This document shows, one piece after another, positions 24,001-36,000 of a stretch of 64,000 bases of DNA. Both the position numbers and the translations under genes were made by a program. The notes beneath the pieces are model-generated. The model saw only the letters and a list, made by a program, of their open reading frames with translations. It ran no database searches and was not told the origin of the DNA. Origin of the DNA: Scortum barcoo (lineage: Eukaryota > Chordata > Actinopteri > Centrarchiformes > Terapontidae); the NCBI GenBank assembly GCA_023238725.1, contig CM041551.1, positions 3,267,259-3,331,258 of the forward strand, in the 5' to 3' direction. Every line of letters starts with the position of its first letter. Positions within the stretch are counted from its first letter, which is position 1.

Positions 24001-27000
24001 TCCGTATTGAAGAGAGAGATAGGCCGATATGAGCTACAATGAAGGGGATTTTTATCACTCTTTAGAATGAGAGAAATGGTTGCTTCACACATAGTAGGGG
24101 GGAGAGACTTTGTTGAAAAGGATTCATTAAAAACTGAAAGTAAAAGTGGGGTAAGTATCCCAGAAAAAGTTTTTAAAAATTCGGATGGAAAGCCGTCCGG
24201 GCCTGGCGATTTCCCACTTTGCATACTCCTTATTGCTCCAGCTAGTTCTTCTGTGGAAATATCACCTTCAAGCCCAGTAACCAATTCTAGGTCTAACTGG
24301 GGAACATCTAAATGATGGAAAAGGAGTCCAGCATGGATATTTCCCCTGTGGATTCAGTATATAAGTGGGAGCAATAGTGGTAGAAACACAAATTAATTTC
24401 TAAGTGGTCTGTATGTTTTATATTCTGTTCATCACTAATTTCTGATATATATTGGTTAGTAGCTCTCTGGCGCAATTGTTGCGCCAGAACTTTACCATCT
24501 CTCTCCCCGTGTTCATAATATTTATGCCTAGATTTTAAGATCAAATATTCTGCTTGGTGAGTCAAAGGTCAAACATTTTTTTAATTTTTAATTTAATTTA
24601 ATTTTAATTTATTGTCCTAGGGCAAGACAGGACTGCCCTTGTTTTCTTCCCCCTCATAGCACTCATCGAACTACTTGTAGACAGAATTAGACAAGACCCT
24701 CAGGTCTTAATATAGCTACATTAGTACACACTTCATTTATTTATTTCTATGTGTTTACAGGATGGTGGCCCAGGATATCGTGGTGAGTGTTAAGTGCAGT
24801 TTAGACTAATTTATTTGTGGATGTTTTGAGACAGCAGCCTTTGTTAATTTTTTCATAAAAATTCTAATATTGCAGCAGAAAAAATGCTTCAGTGTGTTAC
24901 AGTGGTATTAAAATTCATTGTATTCTTCAGGCGTCTGCTCCTCTCCCCTGGGATTGGAGGATGGGAGAATTCGATATGGTCAGCTGACCTCATCCTCGCA
25001 TCGTGAGAACAACCCTGCTGATGCTGGACGACTAAACATCGTCCCTAACGTGTGAGTGATCTGATCTTTGTATGGTTTTTGCCCCTAAAGCATACAGTAG
25101 CCTGAACATCCTATGTGGTTTTCTACTTGCATTTAAAATCTATTTACATGTATTTTTGTTATTTTTTTGGAGAAGAGTATAAAGAATGTAAAGCAGAAAG
25201 AAAAATAACAAACTGATCTGTGATCATGATCTGTGCAGTCAGGTGATGGAGCCTGGATGGAGTCCCTTGCCTACCGATCCCAAGCCATATTTTCAGGTGG
25301 ACTTCCTGGAGCCCACATGGGTGTCAGGGGTGGTGACGCAGGGCAGTGAACGCATGTGGGGCTACCTCACTAAATACCGCCTGGCATTCGCCCTGCACAG
25401 AAGCCTCTTCACAGACTATACTGAGGATGGGAAGCCTGGTGGCCCTGCTAAGGTACTTTTAGTCATTTGGACATTTGGAGTCTGTTTTCTGTAACTGCAT
25501 ATATCCTCATATGAAACACTCCATGAATGTGGTCATGCATGGCTGAGAAAAATCACACTATACCTGCTCATGTGGAAATGTCCTCTTGGTTGTTTTGCAG
25601 GTGTTTGAGGTGAGGATGGTGCGCACGACCTCTGTGACCCACTGGCTCGGTCGGCTCGTCAGAACTCGCTACTTGCGCATCATCCCAGTGGAGTTCAGAC
25701 ACACCTTCTACCTGCGTGTGGAGATCCTTGGCTGCAGGGGAGGTGATGAATTTGATTGGATGCACAAAATGATAACCAGAATTCTTAGGACCTAATTCTT
25801 CAAGCACACCAGCGTCTATTATCTTTTTGCTTTACAGAACTACTACTGTGCACCCTGTGTTTTCACATCAGTGTTAATATGACTCTTTCCTCCTGCTGTC
25901 ACAGATGAGCTGGTGACCCCCAGCAGTGTGACCACATCTCCCCCTGGCGGTGGCAAAGTGACAGTGCAGAGATGTAAGCCAGGCCAGTTTGCATGCCAGC
26001 ACAGTGACGAGTGTGTCTCTATCTCAGTGCTGTGTGATGGTCGACCAGACTGCAAGGACCACTCTGATGAGATCAGCTGTGGTGAGAGCTGAGTTGTATT
26101 CGACTCCTTTGTGTTCCTTTGTCCTTTATCCTACCTTGGTTTATGTCTCTCTCTCCTCATCCTCTCCTGCAGGTACGGCTTCAACCAGAGGCTCTCCAGG
26201 GCTGCAGAACCAGACCAGATCCACAGGGAGACCAGGTTTCCATGGTGAGAGCACAACTGGTGCCCCGGGACTCCTTACCACCAGGTCCCATGGTGGCGTT
26301 CCTGGCGTGGCTAGCCCAGGGGTCACAGGTCAACCTGGACTTCATAAGACTACAACCTCAGCCACAGGTATGAGCGGCTGTTCAACAAATCTACTTTTCA
26401 CTCATTGCTGTTTATCAGTTAAACTTTTTCTTTTTTGGTTGTGTCTGTTTCCAATGCGCTGTTAATCCATTCTGTTTTTGTGCTAAATGATCAGACCATT
26501 GGACCACCAAATCATTGGTCTATCAAGGGGTCACCACGGGTCAGCCTGGACTGCATCTCACCACAACCCCCCATTCTGGAAAACCTGGGTTGCAAACCAC
26601 AAAATGTGAGAGGCACTAAGAGTTTGTTTGTTTTCCTCCAACCTGGCAGCACCCATAGAGTAAGACTTTATTGTAACCACTATTTTTTATTTAATTTGCA
26701 GCCCCTTGGGCCGCTACAACCCCCCATGATGATGGCCTACCCAGAGTGCTTTGTGTGGAGGGCCAGTTTGCTTGCCGGTCATTTGGCTGTGTCCAGTCTG
26801 CGCAGGTGTGTGACGGCAGACAGGACTGTTTGGATGGGTCAGATGAAGAGCGCTGTGGTAAGTATCACCAACACCTCTAGGAGCAGACTAGTGGAAGTAC
26901 AGAAAAATTATTTTTACTTCAGTTTTTTCAAACAGTGTAAATGTAGAAAAGTTGGCAGTAATGATACTGGTACTATGTTGAAGATGTACATAAGATGGAC

Positions 27001-30000
27001 CTCACACACACGCTGAACATGATGTGAAATGGATGAAAATCATAATAATAATAATTTATGTGTTGTTCCTAATAAAATGAACACGTAAGTTGTGTTATTG
27101 TATCCTCATGTCTCATCAGGCACCACAGCCAGACCAGCAGTGACGTCTCAGGGCCCCCTGCTGCCCAGCCCCTGCTCGACCAAACAGTTCACTTGTGAGA
27201 GTGGGGAGTGTGTTCACCTGGACCGCAGATGTGACCTGCAGAAGGACTGTTTGGATGGATCAGATGAGAAAGACTGCGGTAAGATGAACACTATGTCAAC
27301 CTCAAAAGTGGTTAAAAAAACTACTACTACTAAAAATACTGATATTTTTCCTCATCTTATCTCCTCCAGTGGACTGCATCATGTCCCCGTGGACAGCGTG
27401 GAGTGCGTGCAGCGTGTCCTGTGGTCTGGGCTCTTTGTTCAGGCAGAGGGACATACTAAGGGAGGCTCTGCCGGGAGGGGCCTGTGGTGGAGCCCAGTTC
27501 GACAGTCGAGCCTGTTTCCCTCGAGCTTGCCCAGGTCCTTTCTCTGAACCTGAAGCTAAGTTGGATGCATCTTTCACAAGTGTCTGATGTAATGCTCATC
27601 TGAATCTCTTTCTCTCCTGTCTCTCTCTTGCAGTTGATGGTCATTGGTCAGAGTGGACAGAGTGGTCGGAGTGTGACGCCCGGTGCGGAGGTGGCGTCAG
27701 GCAGAGGAACAGGACCTGCTCTGCTCCTCCTCCAAAGAACGGCGGGCGGGACTGTGAAGGCATGACCCTGCAGAGCCAGAGCTGCAACAGCCAGCCCTGC
27801 ACCAAAGACACAGGCACACAGACAGGTGACACAGACATGCGAGTTATTTTCTTCTAGCCTGAGGATGGTAGTCCAAAACGCTTGCCTTGTACACCTTAAT
27901 TATTTCACAGCTGTATTGTTATTATTTATGTAAACCTTCTGAATCATGTCTGTTCCCTGAATGGCTGCCCAGGCTGTGTTGACGGCATGGTGCTGGTGAC
28001 CGAGGCAGACTGCCAGGCTGGGAGGGTGGAGCCTTGTCCTCGCACTTGCTCACATCTCAGCCTGACGAGCAACTGCACTGCAACATGTATACTGGGTAAG
28101 ACACACAGGAGGTGATTGGTGTGGGTTCTGTAGAGTGATGTTGTTGTTGTTTGCTTTATAATGTCACATAGATATTAGAGATAATGGGTCATAATGGGTA
28201 CATTTCTGAGACCCATTGTCACAGAAAGTAGTTTAGACTATTTTAATGTTTACATCCTACTTTTTTTATGGTTTAATTCATAACCTTAGATATACTAGAC
28301 TTGACTGGGAAATGCCATGCAAAATATTTAAATGGTTTCTTTTCTTGTACAATTCTTGTGCCCATTCAATATCCATTGTAATGCAAACAACTTAATAAAA
28401 ATACCTTTTATATATGCTATGTTATAAAGTCATATCTTACATACATATCTGATATCTTAGACATGCATTTGGTTGTTTTGAGTTAGTGTTGTCAGTATCA
28501 AACAGGTCTCTTGCTGTTCCACTTACATTAAGTTGTATAAATATGAGCACTAAATAATTGACTAGAAACCTGAAGTGGTCTGTGGTCTATTAATAGATTC
28601 CTGTGACTGTGATTCAGTGTGTTGGCATTTCATATGCTGTATTTGATTATTCAGATTATAATTATTTTTAAAAGCCTTAAACTTCGAAGCACCGTCTGTG
28701 ATATTTGCTGGAAAGTTGGTGGCTCACTGAGGCTCATTTACTGGAAACTGAAATGCTGATGAAGATGTTAATTTGGTTTCCTCCAGGGTGCCGCTGTCCT
28801 AATGGTCTCTACCTTCAGGGTGGGAAATGTGTGAATGCCAGCCAATGTGTTTGTCACTGGGGTGGTCAAACACTGCAGCCAGGACAGATGGTCAGCAGGG
28901 ACCAGTGTACCACATGGTGAGAGACAGTCATTCGTTTTTTATTTACTGATTTTCACAACTGATGTGTATTTCCAAAATAATAACTCATTTAAATTAGGTT
29001 TTCTAAATAAATCACTCTAAACTACATTATCTTTTGTTAATTAATTGTTGTTTTCATGTCATAATCTAGTAGGACTATTTCAGTTGATGCAAAACTTATT
29101 TTTAAATCACACTCATGTTCTTCTCAAGCACTAGACTGCACCCTTATTGTGTGTTTCTATATTCTGGAAAAAAAACACAAACAAAACAGGAGCATTAAAA
29201 AAAAGCTCATAGAAATCAACATTTCTGCCCCCTTAGTGTGTGCAAAGACGGACAAGTAACCTGCGACACCTCCGGTTGTGTGGCGACCTGTCATTGGTCA
29301 ACCTGGTCGTCGTGGTCACCATGTGATGTAACCTGTGGTCTGGGCCTGCAGCAACGCTACAGGTGAGCCTGTCCACTCTCTGACAGCCTTATCACATTCA
29401 AAGGCCTTATCAGCTGCATTTCACCTTCTACAAGACCCCTTTTCAGAACAGAGAAGAGATCGTATTCAGCCTTATCAATAATTCTGCACCTATTTCCTCT
29501 GTTTTCTGTGTTTTCTAATAACTCTGAATAATATTCTGCCTAAAGCTTTCAAATTCTTAGTATGTGTGTTTTTACAGTATCATTCATTTTCTTTTTACAG
29601 CTTATCATTTACTGTTACTGTGTCTGTAGCAACCCACTTTCCCTACATATATCCCTTAGTATTCTTCTGATACCACTTATTAGATAGATTCCAATACCAG
29701 AACTTGTGCTTATACCAATACTGACATCAGTGTGATAAAAAAATACATATATAGATAGATATTATAATTATTTTTAACATATGTATACCATACTGTGGCT
29801 CCAAATCATCATATTATATTTTCCATGACCAACACTAGTGCCACCCCTCGAGGCTAAATCCTGGCTCACTGTACACATTGACATTTTATTGTTGGGATTT
29901 TCCGGTGTAAAATATTACCAAACTGATGATATTTAGTTTGCTGTGACTAATGTTACGCTTGCCGCAAGCACCACACTGTTTTGTTATTGCCATATGATGA

Positions 30001-33000
30001 ATTACCTGAAATCATGGGTGCAACTTGCTGCAGGGATAATAAATTGTGGTTAAGGATCAGTGCATTGACTGGCATCGCACAATCCTGCTGTATTTCTGAC
30101 ACTGGTACTGGTATCAGAACAACTCTAACAGTAAGTTTAGCTGCCGTAACCGTAATGCTTTGTGATAGACTAATTCTATTTTACTGCTTGCACACCACCT
30201 TGGATTAGGATTAGAGACTATGGATACTTGACTTTGTCTCCTCAGGTCTCTGGTGAACCCAGCTGGAGCAGTCAGAGTCCAGCCTTGTCCAGGAGCATCC
30301 TCGGAGGCCCGCCGTTGCTCGAGTCCCTGCCTCCCTGGTACATCAGCTCTATACCAGATATTATGATACAACCAACTCACTCAATGTGCATTATATATAC
30401 ATTTGTCAAAACAGTCTAGCTGAAATCTGGGATTTTAAACATACAGTACATTTATTGAGGCATTTTTCTTTTCTAACATAAGGTTTAGACAATCAGGACA
30501 AGACATATAGCACCATGATTTATATAAGATAGAGAAAACAAGCATGTGGGCTTCTCTGCACTATGTTTTTTACAGTACAACAAATACATTTTATAAAAGT
30601 ACAATAAACTATTTTGCTTCTCAATTACAGTAAAGCCTTTCTACAAGCACTTTAATGTCCAGCCTCAGGTAATGGGTATGCTGGCCTTAGAATAACCCTG
30701 TCCTTGTCTTGTACAGTGCTACCTGATGGAGTGTGGAGTAAATGGACCAGCTGGTCAGATTGCAGTAAGACGTGTTTTAACCATGTAGATGATGTTGGGA
30801 TCAGGCGACGATTCCGCAGCTGCAACCATACACTCACATATTTCAACCACACACACACGGACTCCACCTGCGATGGAGACAACGAGGAGCAAGAGCCGTG
30901 TAACACTGTACACTGTCCAGGTAAAACAAACACAGAAACCACAGTTCCATAATGATGCTGTTCTCTGTACAAATGATGTGTTAGGGTACAAAAGTAGACT
31001 GAAAAGTTTATTTTAGATGTATTCTTCCAGTGAATGGGGGCTGGTCGGCATGGTCACCGTGGTCTCAGTGCTCCTCAGAGTGTGACTCAGGCGTCCAAAC
31101 AAGAGATCGATCCTGCAGTTCACCCTCACCACAGCATGGGGGCAGCAGCTGCCTGGGGCCACACATTCAGACAAGAGACTGCAACCCCCACCCCTGCTCA
31201 GGTACCACATCCTGCTTTACTGCCAAGCTATGGCATAATACATATGAATGATATTACTCTGTAATAAAACTTTGGTGTAGGATTGCATTATAGTTTTGTT
31301 TATTGTTGTTATTTTATCCACCACATTTGATTGAGTCCTTCCTTCCACTCATCTCCTTACAGGTGTCTGTCCAGAGGGAATGATATACATGACGTCAGCA
31401 GAGTGTGAGGCTCACCATGGCGCGTGTCCTCGTGTGTGTTTGGACATGACCTCCACAGAGGTGCAATGTGCCACCACCTGTTACGATGGCTGTTACTGTG
31501 CCCTGGGCTTCTACCTGCTCAATGGCAGCTGTGTGCCCCTGGCACAGTGCCCGTGTTACCACCAGGGGGAACTGATCCCAGCTGGTGCCACCCTGCCCGC
31601 TGATGGCTGCAATAACTGGTACTGTTGGCCCGCGTCCAAAATGTGTTTCACAAAATACATTCATAAAATAGACAAAATGACACCTGTCTATAATTAGATC
31701 ATCAACTTTTGCCTGAAAGTAAAATTTTGACTGTTTGAACGTGCTGCACTGTGTGTCTCCAACAGTACCTGCATTAATGGAGAAATGGAGTGTGGAACAG
31801 CTCCCTGTGCTTGTAAGTGTTTTTTTGCACATATAAACATTTACTTCTTCATACCTTCCCTGTCTCTTGCTGTCCACAAGTCCTTTCTTCTCTACTCATT
31901 TGTCTTCCGTCCTCTCTGTCTTTTTCCATCTTTTGTCCTGTGTGTTTCTCAGTGGACTGTGGCTGGAGCAGCTGGACCCAGTGGAGCGCATGCAGTAGAA
32001 CATGTGATGTTGGCGTGAGACGGCGGTATCGCTCAGGATCCAATCCTGCTCCAGCCTTCGGGGGTCGCCCCTGCAGAGGAGACACTGTTGGGATCGATAC
32101 CTGCAGCATTGAACCCTGCTTTGGTGAGGAGAAGTGCTAATTCTGTTATAAACAGTATCCATGTTTCGAAAGGTAAAAGACCAGTTTCCTCTTTATTTTA
32201 CTCCTGTGTGGATTCAAAGACATTAAGAACAAACCATGGATTCAAATATAAAGCTAGTTATTCTCGCTGTGATGTGACTGCAGGTGTAAAAGAGCCATGG
32301 GGTGCGTGGTCGGAGTGCTCAGTGACATGTGGAGGAGGTTACAGGACCCGAACCCGCGGGCCCATCCGAATCCACGGCACCGCTCAGCAGTTCAGTGCCT
32401 GTAACCTGCAGCCCTGTGGTACACTCTCATCTAATAACACTGTCATGTTTGATATGTGTGTGACAGATTAATTGAAGATACTTACTGTTTTGGATTCAAG
32501 TCTTTGCCAAAATATGTTATTTTGATTCCTGTGAGATTCTTTTATGCATTTTTGATGATGGTTTTCTTGTTTCTCTGGACTCTGTTACTGTCAGGAGATG
32601 GCAGGGTGTGTCCTCCAGGCCAGGAGTGGAAGCAGTGTGTGAAGGGAGCAGTGTCGTGTACAGACCTCACAATGAACCTTAGCAGGAACTGCACACCAGG
32701 CTGCCAGTGTCCAGACGAGACCGTCCAACAGGTGGGTCGAGTGGCTAAACACAAACAAGCCTGTGCACACATGTTTACAGTCATCACGGTCGTATCGCTG
32801 ACAGTCGTTCGTATCTCCAGGATGGTGTGTGTGTGTGGGAGTCAGACTGTCGCTGTGACGTGGACGGAGAGCAGTACAGACCAGGAGACATTGTGCCCAC
32901 AGACTGCAACAACTGGTAATTAAAACAGACTATTATTTAACTGATGTATGAGCCATGATGAATTTAACCCTGCTTGTTTTCCTGTTCATCAGTATTTAAA

Positions 33001-36000
33001 GAAGGGATGTGTTTATGTTGCAGCACATGTGATGCAGGGAGGCTGGTAAACTGTTCTCAAGTCAACTGCGATGGTAGGCAAAAAGTCACTGAAATTATAT
33101 TTAATACAGCCTCTTTTTTATTGTTGTCATTTTGTTTAGTAGGGCAGTTTTTTAACAGTAACAGCAGTTTGCATGTCAATAATCTAAAAAAAATCCTAGT
33201 AATTTATCTGTAACACTTCTCAAGCTGGCTGATTAAATGGTTGTAGTCCCAGCCAATGTAAATGGCCGACAGTGTAGTGATGCAAAACAAAATTAAAAAG
33301 TAAATATGGGTAACATACTTTTTTTTTCTCACCTTTGACTTCGTTCCACACTGTGTCTTTCATGTTCTGTTCCTCCACATGCAAAACACACACACACACC
33401 CTCTCCAGCTGATGACCAGTGGTCAGCGTGGACTCCCTGGGGTCAGTGCTCGGTGACGTGTGGAGCCGGTCTCCAGTCTCGATACAGGTTCTGTTCCGGC
33501 CTCCGGCGCTCTGGCAGTGGCGCACCGTGTCTGGGCCCTCACAGAGAGGACCAAGTCTGCATGAGCGCACCATGTGATTGTGAGTTTGTGTACCAATTTG
33601 AATTGTCTGACACTCTCTTGATATATTTATTTTGTTATTTCTATAGGGTGGACAGAGCAAAGGAGAAAGGTAAGGAAAAGGGTGCTGGAGTTTTTATGTT
33701 AACAGGTGGTGTAACAATATTAAACCTGAACCACTTCTATCTCCCAATGGGATTCCACCCAGTGCTAACATCAAGTCAGCAACAGAGAAGGTAGCTGAGG
33801 AGACAAATGGTATACCCAGAGGCAAAACGGTTAATTATGGGGGACTGTTTTGTGTTTTGCCATCACTTCATCAATATGGTCACATTCTGATCATGAGGGA
33901 AAACAATCTGGTTTTATGCTATGGTAACATTCACGACCAACATCTCCAAAGCTTCCCCTCAGCTTGGTTTGACCAATAACAATGGTACTTTCCTGTTTCA
34001 ACATTATAAATAGGAACTGATATGGTGTCAGCAGGCGGACAAAGGACATGGAGGCACAACTACAGGGAGAGCTAGCTGAGATGGATACTTTTTAACAGAC
34101 ATCTAAATGACTCTGCCATCAGACTACATTAAGTTCTTGATCTGGTTTGGTATTAGTCAATTGCCAGGAAAATTTAAGTTGAACTTCCAATAAGCGGTAG
34201 GATGATGATACAATGTAATCGAAACAATGTAACAGTAAAAAAAATTGATGATAGTAAGCAAACAGTATAGAGCTATTGACCATATAATTTTTCAGAGAAA
34301 TGAAAGCCTGTGTGATCTACATGAGGCCAAAAGGGGACATTTGTTAGATAGATATAGGTATGTGCATGCTAATATTTAAATGAACCAAACTATGTAATTG
34401 ACTGATCTTTATTTGCTGTGGATTTGTTGTTTTATTTCTTTACTATTTCATAATGATGCGTTGGCTGTCTGCAGGTGACGGAGGCTGGGGTCAGTGGAGT
34501 ACCTGGACTGAGTGTACAAAGTCATGTGGCGGAGGGGTTCGCAGCCGGAGGAGGCAGTGCGACAGTCCCAGTCCAGAGGGGGAGGGGAGCTTCTGTGAGG
34601 GACTGGGAACTGAAGTGGTAGCCTGTAACACTGACCACTGCCCAGGTACGCTTACAGAGTGTGTAGAGTGTAGCAGAGGCTCTGAGCGTGTGTGGTCTAC
34701 GTGTGCTTGAGTTTTGTTCACAGTACAGTCAGTCTTTTGAGTGTTTGACAGTGTGTGTGTGTTTTTAGTGGCTCCATGCTCACAGGTCCCAGGCACAGTG
34801 TTCAGTAGCTGTGGTCCCTCCTGCCCTCGCTCCTGTGAGGACCTGGCCGTGAGTGTCACACTGAACATGACCCTGGTCTCCACCCATGACCATTGCTTTA
34901 ACATTAAGTCATACTGTGGATAAAAATTAAGAATTCTGGTGATGATCAGGGAATTTTCTTCTCGTCCTCCAGTACTGTGAGTGGCAGTGTGAGCCGGGGT
35001 GCTACTGTACCGAGGGAAAAGTCCTGTCTGCTAACGGGACAGTCTGTGTGGAGAGAAAAGACTGTCCCTGCCTGGACCTCACCACTGGACACAGGCTGGA
35101 ACCAGGGGAGACCACTGCAGCCCCTGATGGATGTAACAACTGGTCAGAATAATACACACACAAGGAGCACATGCTGTACATGTGTGTGCACCACATTTAT
35201 ATTTAACATCCAGAAAAAAGGGACGTGAAATTAATTCTCTGTATTTCCTTCCTTTAAGCACCTGTGAGGATGGGAGGCTCAACTGCACCAGAGACCCCTG
35301 TCCAGGTGAGACAAACCAGCTGTAAGTCTCTGCAAGTGTTGAAATAATGGACGTAGTTATAATTATATATTATAAACTTTTTTGGTGATGCATCAAGAGT
35401 TTATACAATAATCATTACAACATTTAACACAAATTTCAAAGGATAAAATGATTGAGTGATGACATTTTTAAACCAAGTTGATGTAGTAATAACTTTCATT
35501 TCACCAAAAAATACACAGAATACCATGACACAGAATCATTAAATTCCTTGAAAGTCTTCATGATTTATATTCAGTGAGTCTGGACAGACATGGATATAGA
35601 CTGCAACTTGACTGGTTACAACAATTTCTATGTCTGACTTTATAATGTAGATAATCTGTATGATGTCTTGGGATAGCCATAAATGTGGATTTTGCATCGT
35701 TGTGTGTGTTTCCAGTGTCCGGTGGCTGGTGTGAGTGGTCAGAGTGGACTCCGTGCTCCAGGACCTGTGGGGCAGAGTCGGTGTCCCGCTACAGGAGCTG
35801 TAGCTGTCCTGAGCCCAAGGCCGGAGGAGCAGCTTGCTCCGGTGAGCAGGAAAGACACAACGGTGTCGGAGTTCAAATCCAGAGACAGCCCTGTCCGGTC
35901 ACCACCTTCTGCCCAGGTAAGACGCCATCACTCATCATCACTGCCGTCAGTTCCTAATGATAGAACCTCAACTGAGCCAATTGATCAAGTTTAAGATATT

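Noticed and set aside
25568..26326. Minus-strand frames opposite exons 50-52
   Set aside because: They lie exactly opposite discoidin and LDLRA exons with proper splice sites; no independent gene features.
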